Below, piece by piece: positions 41,292 to 48,854 of a stretch of 64,000 bases of DNA. The notes beneath the pieces were generated by a model that saw only the letters and a program-made list of their open reading frames with translations, was not told the origin of the DNA and made no database searches. Numbering within the stretch: position 1 is the stretch's first letter; the number at the start of each line of letters is the position of its first letter. The translations under genes and the position numbers were made by a program. The stretch comes from Anaerolineae bacterium (GTDB lineage: Bacteria; Chloroflexota; Anaerolineae; Aggregatilineales; Phototrophicaceae), in assembly GCA_022823945.1 (NCBI GenBank), contig JAJEBK010000014.1:1-64000 (forward strand), written 5' to 3'.

Positions 41292-42439
41292 GCTGGCAAT
41301 TCGCCCGTTTGCAGCACCGACATCAACCGCTCAATCAGGCGCGGCAGGCTGTGTTGTCGCAGGACATTATCACGCAGCGCTGCGCCAATAGCGGCTCGTT
41401 CCTGGCTGGAAAGCTGGCTGATCTGCGCGATTCGCTCTCGCAAACCGCCGACATCTTCTGGCGAATCGGTCAGCAGCAGGTCGCTGTGCTCGCCTAAAAG
41501 TGGCGCAAAGGCGGGATTGGCCACAATAGTGGGCACGCCGCAAGCCATGCTTTCCAGGACAGCTTTGTCGAACAATCCGGGCGGGCTCATGTTGACGGCG
41601 ATGGCAGCGCGCCGATACCAGGCCAGCACCTCTTCGCGACTTTGATCGCCCACCAGCTGACAGCGGGCAGACAAGCCCAGGTCATCTATCAAGCTTTGCA
41701 GCCCGTCTCGGTATGAATCGGGGAAGCCCGGTTGCACGCCGCCAATCACTGCCAAGCGCACTGGCAATTCGCCCACCGCCTGAATGGTGGTCGCCTGGTG
41801 TTTGATGGCGGACAATCGCGCGACCTGCACGACAAGTGCCCCCTCATCCCCAGCCCTTGCCCCACCAGGAGGGAAGGCAGACCGTTGCTCCAGGGCGCGT
41901 GGTGAAGTCCCTCCCGCATTTTGGAGGAGGGTTTTAGGGTGGGGAAGAGGCGCATAAAACCTGGTGTCGATGCCATGCCCAAGCACGCGCAGCCGGTCGC
42001 TTGGATAGGGATAGCTGGATTCATCGGCGCTGACGATGCGCTGCGACATGGCTTGCCCCAGCCACAGCTGCCAGCATCGCTGGCGATGCGTGTACCACAA
42101 GGTGACAGGGATGCCGCGCGCCTTTAGAACGGGTCCGCCCAGCCCGGCAAATAGCGGGATCATGTGCGCGAAGCAAGCATCATAACGCTGGCTCGCCAGC
42201 AAGCGCAGCAACTGAATATAGAAATTGACCGCCCGGCGGGGCCTGCTCCAGCCGCGTTCTCGCCCCGCGGAAAACACGCGCACATTGTCTGGCAACTGAT
42301 AGCCACCGCGCTGCATGGTCAGCACATCAATCGAGTCGCATTGCTGCGCCAGATGGCGAATCCAGTCGCAGGCGAATGCCAGGACGGGATCATTCTCGTC
42401 TACAGCCAGGTTGAAGAGCAGCAGGCGCATTTTGGACAT
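41288..42439 (-). CDS. GT4-type glycosyltransferase with an in-frame repeat insertion
   Basis: This 383-residue GT-B protein has an N-terminal domain with HMIPLFAGLGGPVLKARGIPVTLWYTHR. The donor domain contains VVQVARLSAIKHQATTIQAVG and AVNMSPPGLFDKAVLESMACGVPTIVAN, in which Glu and GVP belong to the nucleotide-sugar pocket. Between them lies a 35-residue stretch (HPKTLLQNAGGTSPRALEQR...) that is translated family-1 repeat; it falls at the linker between the two domains, so folding may be tolerated. A start three codons in (MRLLLFNLAV) is equally likely. Confidence 0.8.
   Translation of the reverse strand: MSKMRLLLFNLAVDENDPVLAFACDWIRHLAQQCDSIDVLTMQRGGYQLPDNVRVFSAGRERGWSRPRRAVNFYIQLLRLLASQRYDACFAHMIPLFAGLGGPVLKARGIPVTLWYTHRQRCWQLWLGQAMSQRIVSADESSYPYPSDRLRVLGHGIDTRFYAPLPHPKTLLQNAGGTSPRALEQRSAFPPGGARAGDEGALVVQVARLSAIKHQATTIQAVGELPVRLAVIGGVQPGFPDSYRDGLQSLIDDLGLSARCQLVGDQSREEVLAWYRRAAIAVNMSPPGLFDKAVLESMACGVPTIVANPAFAPLLGEHSDLLLTDSPEDVGGLRERIAQISQLSSQERAAIGAALRDNVLRQHSLPRLIERLMSVLQTGELPA
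41838..41945. repeat. Family-1 repeat inside a glycosyltransferase reading frame
   Basis: GCCCCCTCATCCCCAGCCCT ... AGGAGGGAAGG and CCCTCCCGCATTTTGGAGGA continuing GGGTTTTAGGGTGGGG. The two-part element is the same as at 11835 and 31752 but is translated without a stop or frameshift on the minus strand. Confidence 0.75.
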
Positions 42440-42493
42440 CCCAATACTGTCGACGCTATGGAGCGTAAATTAGTCGGTTCGTAATCAGGGATT

Positions 42494-42502
42494 TGCTATA
42501 CT
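42494..42502 (+). promoter_or_regulatory. Extended -10 promoter of the second R-M pair
   Basis: TGCTATACT lies about 80 bases upstream of the methyltransferase ATG. A -35 is poor. The long leader may hold regulatory sequence; no controller (C) protein gene is seen. Confidence 0.45.
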
Positions 42503-42580
42503 ATGTAAGTCAGCGCGATTGTGACCGATTTCAATGTTTATACAATGGCCTAAAGCCACAAGTCGATAACAGGCATAGCT

Positions 42581-43441
42581 ATGCACTACAGGTTTCAACA
42601 GGGAAACGCAGAGATTTACTGGGGCGATGCAATAGAAGTTCTGTCGACTGTTATACCCGATTATTCGATAGATCTTGTGTTTGCCGATCCTCCTTACAAT
42701 ATTGGCAAGCGATTTTCCAACTTCTTGGACAAATGGGACAGTGAAGAATCATATGTGAACTGGTGTCAACAATGGTTGGATCTCTGTATCCGCAAACTTA
42801 AGCCTACCGGATCACTCTATGTTATGTGCAGTACCCAAGGTATGCCTATGCTTGACAATCATTTGAGAAAGCGCATGTTCATACTGTCTCGTATAGTATG
42901 GCACTACGATAGCTCAGGTGTACAAGCGAGAAAGTACTTTGGTTCTATGTATGAACCCATTCTCCACTGTGTGAAGGACCGCAAGAATTACACTTTCAAT
43001 GCCGATGATATCCTTATCGAGGCCAAGACAGGTTCGCGGAGAAAGCTTATAGACTACCGCAAAGCTACTCCGCAACGTTACAGCAGTCACAAGGTACCTG
43101 GAAATGTTTGGTACTTCCCTCGTGTGCGCTATCGTATGCCAGAGTACGAAGATCATCCAACGCAGAAACCAGAGAGACTTTTGGAGCGAATCATCATTGC
43201 GAGCAGCAACCTCGGCGACACTGTCTTGGATCCATTCTCCGGTACATTTACGACTTGCGCAGTGGGTCAACGACTAGGCAGGCAAACCATAGGCATTGAA
43301 CTGCAGGAAGAATATGTAAGAATTGGGCTTCGCCGATTGGGAATTCAACAACAATTCGGCAGAGACGTACTGGGCGCACCCGATAAGCACTATGTTCAAC
43401 TTGCAGCTTCACCGCAGTTGTCATTGTTCAACGACGAATAA
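42581..43441 (+). CDS. DNA adenine methyltransferase, beta class (YhdJ-like)
   Basis: This 286-residue protein has catalytic FADPPYN (about 34-40) followed by a central target-recognition region, then DHPTQKPERLLERII and DPFSGTFTTCAVGQRLGRQTIGIELQEEYV. The DPPY and the DPFSGTFTT motif I in this order mark a beta-class N6-adenine methyltransferase, closest in my recollection to YhdJ (ATGCAT). It precedes a nuclease gene by nine bases. The pair is clearly more AT-rich than the surroundings, so horizontally acquired. Confidence 0.85.
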   Translation: MHYRFQQGNAEIYWGDAIEVLSTVIPDYSIDLVFADPPYNIGKRFSNFLDKWDSEESYVNWCQQWLDLCIRKLKPTGSLYVMCSTQGMPMLDNHLRKRMFILSRIVWHYDSSGVQARKYFGSMYEPILHCVKDRKNYTFNADDILIEAKTGSRRKLIDYRKATPQRYSSHKVPGNVWYFPRVRYRMPEYEDHPTQKPERLLERIIIASSNLGDTVLDPFSGTFTTCAVGQRLGRQTIGIELQEEYVRIGLRRLGIQQQFGRDVLGAPDKHYVQLAASPQLSLFNDE

Positions 43442-43450
43442 GGCAAAGTT

Positions 43451-44554
43451 GTGGAACACGACTTTACCTCAACGATCAAAAGCATCTTGGCCGACCACTT
43501 TGGCAATGACGCTAATAACGTCTTTAAGAGCAGCGACCTGTTGCAATACCTCAACATCAAGACACGATCCGCCTCGCGTGGATCGAAGGCGCGCGGATCT
43601 TTTGGCAACCTCTATGCTATCTACGTGTTGTTGGAAGACTATGTACGACATGGTTTTGATGCTACAGATACCTATTCGGATTATGAGGGCGCTCAGTTTT
43701 CTGAGTTGCTCCGGCGTCAAAGAGAATTGCCGTTCGGCGCGAAATTGCAGAATCACGCCCTCAACCATCGATTGAATCAAGAATTTCGTCGCTTATTTCC
43801 TCAGCAGAGTCTTAGCCCAATCATCAGAGATACAGAGACTTCACGATATTGGTTCAATGAGCTGCTGCTGATTGTTACAATTCGAAACAATGCCTTTAAC
43901 TTAAGTCGGTCGGTCATTGACATAATTGACGCTTACATCAATACCAAACAAGGAGCGCTAAAGTCGTTCATCGAAGATCTGCTTAATCTTAGGGCGATTT
44001 CAAATGACCAGCCCACGCAAGCAGTCAATTATATAGAGAGATTGCTCCGCCCAAACGTAGATGCGCGCATTTTCGAAATTGTAAGTTATGCGATTCTCAA
44101 ATCTCACTTTCATGAACAAACAATATACTGGGGATGGACACTACAATCGCTGGCAGAAGAGCGTTTGACCTTATACAAAACAGGACGCACAAATGCGAAC
44201 GATGGCGGTATTGACTTCGTAATGAAACCTCTCGGTCGCTTCTTCCAGGTTACCGAAACGACTGACTTTAGGAAGTATTTTCTGGATATAGACAAAGTCA
44301 TTCATTATCCAATCACTTTTGTTATAAAGTCAGAGCAATCAACCTATGAGCTATTGGAAGCAATTGAGTCTCAAGCTCAACAGTTATATCCCGTTAAGGC
44401 AATTGCAGACAAATACATGTCCGCAGTCGAGGAAGTAATCAACATTCCACGGCTTGTGCAGATTCTGTACGACCTAGCGGCAACTGATCGAGTGCTTGCT
44501 GTTGTCGACGAAATCGTAAGCCATAGCAAAGTCGAATTCCAATACAGCATCTGA
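43451..44554 (+). CDS. Probable type II restriction endonuclease (partner of YhdJ-like methyltransferase)
   Basis: This 367-residue protein starts at GTG 43451 with AAGG about seven bases upstream. The region TNANDGGIDFVMKPLGRFFQVTETTDFRKYFLDIDKV has a D...(Q/E)-x-T-type core consistent with a PD-(D/E)xK nuclease in which one residue is substituted. The N-terminal half is helical. Position directly behind the methyltransferase and a shared AT-rich composition support an R-M pair. If the methyltransferase recognises ATGCAT, the nuclease would be NsiI-like in specificity; this is inference. Confidence 0.7.
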   Translation: MEHDFTSTIKSILADHFGNDANNVFKSSDLLQYLNIKTRSASRGSKARGSFGNLYAIYVLLEDYVRHGFDATDTYSDYEGAQFSELLRRQRELPFGAKLQNHALNHRLNQEFRRLFPQQSLSPIIRDTETSRYWFNELLLIVTIRNNAFNLSRSVIDIIDAYINTKQGALKSFIEDLLNLRAISNDQPTQAVNYIERLLRPNVDARIFEIVSYAILKSHFHEQTIYWGWTLQSLAEERLTLYKTGRTNANDGGIDFVMKPLGRFFQVTETTDFRKYFLDIDKVIHYPITFVIKSEQSTYELLEAIESQAQQLYPVKAIADKYMSAVEEVINIPRLVQILYDLAATDRVLAVVDEIVSHSKVEFQYSI

Positions 44555-44600
44555 CAATGACCAGCTTGCTGAAATCGCGGGCCAGCGCAAGCACAGCGTT

Positions 44601-44897
44601 TTATCTCGCTGGATAGCCGAGCGCGTCGATGCCAGCCGCGGCAGCGAAGTCTTTTGCGCTCAAGCGGTTGCCGGCATCGTGCGTCGTGAACGACACCTCC
44701 ACCCGCCGCCAGCCGATCGTCATGTCGGGATGATGATTGGCAGCTTCGCACAATACGCCGACTGCCGAGGCGAAGGCCAGGCCAGCAAGATAATTGTCAA
44801 AGCTGAATTGCTTGACCAAGCGCTCGCCATCCCGCCGCCAGCCGTCCAGACCGCCCAGTTTGGCTGTAATTTCCGCTTCTGTCAGTGGCGTCGCCAT
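44601..44897 (-). CDS. Pterin-4a-carbinolamine dehydratase
   Basis: This 98-residue protein has the family block EAANHHPDMTIGWRRVEVSFTTHDAGNRLSAKDF, with the HHP histidines that dehydrate 4a-hydroxytetrahydropterin. In organisms with phenylalanine hydroxylase it recycles the cofactor; in others its role is unclear. No hydroxylase gene is adjacent. The start ATG 44897 has GGGAGGG five bases upstream, better than the track start at 44924. Confidence 0.85.
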   Translation of the reverse strand: MATPLTEAEITAKLGGLDGWRRDGERLVKQFSFDNYLAGLAFASAVGVLCEAANHHPDMTIGWRRVEVSFTTHDAGNRLSAKDFAAAAGIDALGYPAR

Positions 44898-44993
44898 GCT
44901 GCCCTCCCGCGCTATTGTGAACAAAGGTGATTAAACCACAATCTCTTGTACGCACAAAGGGACGCGATTCCGCCAGCCTGCCTGGTGGAGGCA

Positions 44994-45086
44994 ACCCCTC
45001 CCCCAGCCCCTCCCCGACGCATCAGGGAGGGTAGCCAAAACCTGCCTCCCCCTGACCTGTCGGGGGGACTGAGGGGGGTGCCCCCA
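44994..45086. repeat. Family-1 GC-tract repeat, compound copy
   Basis: ACCCCTCCCCCAGCCCCTCC ... CATCAGGGAGGG and CCTCCCCCTGACCTGTCGGG continuing GGGACTGAGGGGGGTGCCCCC. Two sub-types sit in tandem upstream of tmk. Confidence 0.75.
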
Positions 45087-45132
45087 ATTCCGTCGCTTGT
45101 CTATGGCAATCGCAAACGGTATGCTTGACGGC

Positions 45133-45783
45133 ATGTCAACCGAAAGCTTCTTCATCGTCATCGAGGGCATTGACGGCGCGGGCAAGACCAGCATCGCGCA
45201 ACAACTGCACAAGGTCCTGGAGCAAACACAGGGCGGTGCAGTGCTGCTAACCCAAGAGCCGCACGCCGATTGTCTGGTCGGCGCAGAGATCCGCGCGGCG
45301 CTGGCTGGCAGCAGGTCCATGAGCCCGCAATCGCTGACGCTGGCATTTGCGCTGAACCGCAGCGATCACCTCGAGCGCATCGTCGAGCCCTTTCTGCAGC
45401 AGGCTGGGCGCATCGTCATCTGCGATCGCTCTGTGCTATCTTCGCTGGTTTATCAAGCGCGCGATGCTTTCAGTATGGAAGATATCTACAACTTGAATAG
45501 CTGGGCGCGGCAACCCAACTTGACGATCGTGCTGACTGTCAGCCCCATGAAAGCCTACGAACGCATGCGCAGGCGCGAACACAAACGCGATCTATTCGAG
45601 AACAACCTGCCCGCTCGCGCAGAAAAATATCGCGCAGCCATGAAATTGCTGCGGGACAAGGGGCAGCAAATTGTCGAAGTCGATGGCGATGGCGAATATG
45701 CACAAGTCTTTGCTGCTGTTCTGGAAGCGCTCAAACAGCACAAGCCAGACTGGCTTCGCTTGCAGCCACCTTTGCTCTTGTAA
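45133..45783 (+). CDS. tmk: Thymidylate kinase
   Basis: This 216-residue protein phosphorylates dTMP to dTDP for DNA synthesis. It has the P-loop VIEGIDGAGKTS (about 8-19), QEP near residue 42, the substrate block ICDRSVLSSLVYQ (usual DRY is DRS), and a LID region with ERMRRREHKRDLFE. Length is normal. The first ATG giving a clean N-terminus is 45133; upstream ATGs in the track lack a Shine-Dalgarno. Confidence 0.85.
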   Translation: MSTESFFIVIEGIDGAGKTSIAQQLHKVLEQTQGGAVLLTQEPHADCLVGAEIRAALAGSRSMSPQSLTLAFALNRSDHLERIVEPFLQQAGRIVICDRSVLSSLVYQARDAFSMEDIYNLNSWARQPNLTIVLTVSPMKAYERMRRREHKRDLFENNLPARAEKYRAAMKLLRDKGQQIVEVDGDGEYAQVFAAVLEALKQHKPDWLRLQPPLLL

Positions 45784-45811
45784 CGAAATTCGCAATTCGG
45801 CAAAAATCTCC

Positions 45812-45840
45812 TTGACAAGCAAACAAATGTTCTATAACAT
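45812..45840 (+). promoter_or_regulatory. Promoter of the radical SAM gene, leaderless layout
   Basis: TTGACA at 45812-45817 is a perfect -35. TAACAT at 45835 (17-base spacer) or TATAAC at 45833 (15-base spacer) serves as -10. The ATG at 45847 lies six to eight bases after it, so the mRNA is probably leaderless. Confidence 0.6.
45820..45833 (+). promoter_or_regulatory. LexA (SOS) box-like operator
   Basis: CAAACAAATGTTCT matches the Gram-positive LexA consensus CGAACRNRYGTTYC at 12 of 14 positions by eye. It lies between the -35 and -10 hexamers of the DNA-repair-type radical SAM gene, an ideal operator position. Confidence 0.5.
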
Positions 45841-45846
45841 GGGGGC

Positions 45847-47010
45847 ATGGCTGGACGAATCGTCTCTGAAACACTCACCAAGCTCTCGCAGATGGGCGAT
45901 GTAACCCTGCACGAACCCGCTGGCGATAGCCCCTACAGCGAGCGCAAACGCCGGGCGCGCAAGCAAGAATTCAACCTCAACGACTGCATCGCCCACCTCA
46001 GCACGCCTCGTGGACCCAAAGCCGTGATGAAATCCATGATGACCACCGCCTGCGAACGCAACTGTCATTATTGCGTCTTCCGCGCCGGGCGCGCAAAGAC
46101 GAAACGCGCAACTTTCTCGCCCGATGAGATGGCTGGCGCATTCGACACTTTGCAACGCGCCAAAAAAGTCGACGGGCTGTTCTTGTCCAGCGGCATCATC
46201 AAAGGCTCGGTCACCACGCAAGACAAAATTCTCGACACAGCCGATATCATCCGCAACAAGCAGCGCTACCGCGGCTACATTCACCTCAAGATCATGCCTG
46301 GCATAGAATACGACCAGCTCTACCGCGCCATGCAGCTGGCCGACCGCGTTTCTGTCAATCTGGAAGCGCCGACCAGCGAGCGCCTGCACAAGCTCGCTCC
46401 CAAGAAAATCTTCGTGCAAGAGCTGCTGCGGATGCTGCAATGGGCAGAGCAGATTCGCCGCGATCGCCCGCAGGAACGTTTAGCCAGCAGCGTTACCCAG
46501 TTTGTCGTCGGCGCTGTTGGCGATACCGACCTGGAGCTGATGACCATGAGCGACAAGCTCTATGCCCAAGCCCAATTGGCGAGGGTCTATTATTCGTCAT
46601 TTTCGCCCGTGCCCGGCACTACATTCGAGAACCTGCCGCCCAGCGACCTGCTGCGGGAGTTTCGACTGTATCAATCGAGCTTTCTTTTGCGCGACTATCA
46701 ATGGGATGTGGAAGAGCTGCCTTTCCAACTTGATGGCAACCTGCGCACCGACATCGACCCCAAGCAAGCCTGGGCGGATGAAAACCTGGCGCACGCTCCA
46801 ATCGAGATCATGCAAGCCGAACGCGAGCAGTTGCTGCGCATCCCCGGCGTCGGGCCCGTCGGCGCCAACGCCATCCTGCGAGCGCGCCGGCGCGGAAAGC
46901 TGACGGACTTGTCGCATCTCAAGCAGATCGGCATTCGCACGCCGCAGAAGCTGGCGAAATATGTGCTGTTGGCTGGTGCACGGCCGGCCAGGCAAAGGTG
47001 CCTCTTCTAA
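45847..47010 (+). CDS. Radical SAM protein with helix-hairpin-helix domain, putative DNA modification/repair
   Basis: This 387-residue protein has CERNCHYC (Cys69, 73, 76), the CxxxCxxC [4Fe-4S] site of radical SAM enzymes, a TIM-barrel body with FLSSGIIKGS and KIMPGIEYDQ, and a C-terminal HhH DNA-binding segment LLRIPGVGPVGANAILRARR. This matches the 'putative DNA modification/repair radical SAM protein' family that is usually paired with an unusual uracil-DNA-glycosylase-like protein. That partner is not in the window. A LexA-like box overlaps the promoter, supporting a damage-induced role. Confidence 0.85.
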   Translation: MAGRIVSETLTKLSQMGDVTLHEPAGDSPYSERKRRARKQEFNLNDCIAHLSTPRGPKAVMKSMMTTACERNCHYCVFRAGRAKTKRATFSPDEMAGAFDTLQRAKKVDGLFLSSGIIKGSVTTQDKILDTADIIRNKQRYRGYIHLKIMPGIEYDQLYRAMQLADRVSVNLEAPTSERLHKLAPKKIFVQELLRMLQWAEQIRRDRPQERLASSVTQFVVGAVGDTDLELMTMSDKLYAQAQLARVYYSSFSPVPGTTFENLPPSDLLREFRLYQSSFLLRDYQWDVEELPFQLDGNLRTDIDPKQAWADENLAHAPIEIMQAEREQLLRIPGVGPVGANAILRARRRGKLTDLSHLKQIGIRTPQKLAKYVLLAGARPARQRCLF

Positions 47011-47031
47011 CGGTATCGCATCGATCCCAAC

Positions 47032-47059
47032 TTGATTCATACGAGTCCTGTCTTACACT
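47032..47059 (+). promoter_or_regulatory. Promoter of solute-binding protein 1
   Basis: TTGATT, 16-base spacer, TACACT; both hexamers match the consensus at four of six positions. The start codon at 47103 lies 43 bases downstream. Confidence 0.4.
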
Positions 47060-47102
47060 GGTGCCCGGTGCCTGATTGAGCTTGCATGGAGAACCGCGCG
47101 AC

Positions 47103-48437
47103 ATGAAAACCTGCCTCCTGGTCTGCCTGGCTTGCATTTTGACGCTGGCGACAATAGGCGTGGGCAGCGCTCAAGAAGCGTACCCGGACGGCACAGAAAT
47201 CAGCCTCTTGCAGTGGCGTCACTTTGTGCCTCGCCATGACGAGTGGTTTGACGGCTACGCTGCCGATTGGGGCGCTGCGAACAATGTCGTCGTTCATATT
47301 GACCGGGTGAACTTCGCCGAACTGCCGGCGACGCTGGCTGCCGAGATCGAAGCCGGCGAAGGCCACACCATTATCGAACTGATTTCTTCGCCCGCCGCCT
47401 TTGTTGAAGGATTGCACGACCTGAGCGACATCAACCAGCGCGCCTTGAGCCTGTTCGGCGAGCGACTCGAACACTGCCGAGCCGCGTCTTATCTGCCCGC
47501 GGTCGATGTCTATTTCGGCTTTGCCTATGGATACTACATCTACCACGGCAATTATGATGTTGCCTTGTGGGCAGAGGCCGGTTATCCCACCGGACCGCAG
47601 ACCTACAACGACTTGCTCGAAGGCGGGCGCGCCATCTACGAATCAACCGGCATCCCGCTTGGGATTGGCTTGAGCCCGGAGATCGACAGTGAAATGGCAA
47701 ACCGCGAAGTGCTTTGGAGCTTCGGCGGCAGCGTTCAGGATGTGAACGAGAATGTCACGCTCAACAGCGAAGCGACCATCGCCGCAGTCAACTTTATGGC
47801 GCAACTGCAACAGCAGGCAATGACGGCTGAAGTCTTTGGCTGGACAGGCGCCAGCAACAACCAGGCGCTCATCTCTGGCGAAGCCAGCTTCATCCTCAAT
47901 CCCGATTCGGCTTATCGCAGTCTGCAAATAGTGGACGAAGCCGGCGCTGCCAACATCGGCTTCACGCCAGGGCTGCTAGGTCCCGCCGGCGCGATTGCGG
48001 GCAGCCATATCAACATCAGCGTGATTCCTACCTATGTCGGCGGCGATGAATTGAAAGCCGCCAAACAATTCATCCTCGACTTCAGCGCCAATTACCGAGA
48101 TGCGACCTATCACAGCGAATTGTTCAACCTGCCCTGCTTCCCCGAAAGCGTCAGCGAACTCGACACCTGGCTGGAAAGCGATCCATTTGGTTCTGTGCCC
48201 GCCGACAAGTTCGCAATCCTGCAAACAGCCATAGGGCGCTTGGCAACTCTCGGTTATCCGGGCACAAGCAATCCGGCGATCAGTCAAATTTATGGCGAGC
48301 ACATCATTCCGAATATGTTTGCCCAGGTGGCGCTGGGAGCCGCAAGCGCAGAAGAAGCGGTCGCCCAGGCTGCCCAGCGAGTCGAAGAGATATTCGCTCG
48401 CTGGCGAGAAAAAGGCTTGATTGGCGGCGGGGAATAA
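47103..48437 (+). CDS. Sugar ABC importer solute-binding protein 1
   Basis: This 444-residue exported protein has a signal peptide ending near GSAQ. Mature blocks ISLLQWRHFVPRHDEWFDGY, WAEAGYPTGPQTYNDLLEGG and SFILNPDSAYRS are shared with the next binding-protein gene at about 60 percent identity by eye. It belongs to the family-1 carbohydrate-binding proteins. The ATG at 47103 opens the signal peptide; the track start at 47076 does not. It is separated from its paralogue by a MITE-like element. Confidence 0.85.
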   Translation: MKTCLLVCLACILTLATIGVGSAQEAYPDGTEISLLQWRHFVPRHDEWFDGYAADWGAANNVVVHIDRVNFAELPATLAAEIEAGEGHTIIELISSPAAFVEGLHDLSDINQRALSLFGERLEHCRAASYLPAVDVYFGFAYGYYIYHGNYDVALWAEAGYPTGPQTYNDLLEGGRAIYESTGIPLGIGLSPEIDSEMANREVLWSFGGSVQDVNENVTLNSEATIAAVNFMAQLQQQAMTAEVFGWTGASNNQALISGEASFILNPDSAYRSLQIVDEAGAANIGFTPGLLGPAGAIAGSHINISVIPTYVGGDELKAAKQFILDFSANYRDATYHSELFNLPCFPESVSELDTWLESDPFGSVPADKFAILQTAIGRLATLGYPGTSNPAISQIYGEHIIPNMFAQVALGAASAEEAVAQAAQRVEEIFARWREKGLIGGGE

Positions 48438-48474
48438 GCGCCAGGCAAGGCGCACGCCACCCATGTGACGATTC

Positions 48475-48751
48475 CAGGACAATTGCATCAAATTGAATCG
48501 CTGTACAGGGAAATCGTCCCTAATGCTTTACCACCGAGTACACAGAGTACATTGAGTACACCGAGAGCAAGCAAAGGCATTGCGCTCTGTCGGCACGACT
48601 TACGCGGCGAAAAAGAGACATCTCGAAATTTGCTTCCATCCAGCGGCGAAACATCCACGCCACAAGTGCACAAAGTACAGCCATTTACAGCATGCCCGCA
48701 TAACAAATTCTCGGTGTACTCGGTGGTAAAAAATTGATGCGATTGTCCTGG
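48475..48751. mobile_element. MITE-like element, 277 bp, with terminal inverted repeats
   Basis: The left end CCAGGACAATTGCATCAAAT and the right end AATTGATGCGATTGTCCTGG are inverted repeats of about 20 bases with few mismatches. Inside are CCACCGAGTACACAGAGTAC and CTCGGTGTACTCGGTGG, a second inverted pair. No ORF of transposase size is present. A full-length relative in opposite orientation is at 58467. Confidence 0.75.
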
Positions 48752-48769
48752 CGGCGATTTTACAAATCA

Positions 48770-48798
48770 TTGCCAATCGCGCGCACCCTCGCTAGAAT
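48770..48798 (+). promoter_or_regulatory. Promoter of solute-binding protein 2
   Basis: TTGCCA, a 17-base spacer and TAGAAT form a strong sigma-70-like promoter about 57 bases upstream of the ATG at 48855, just outside the MITE-like element. Confidence 0.65.
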
Positions 48799-48854
48799 GA
48801 AAGCTGGAGCGAAGCTTCTGTATCTTATCGCGCGATTGCGAAGGAGAAAACTCA

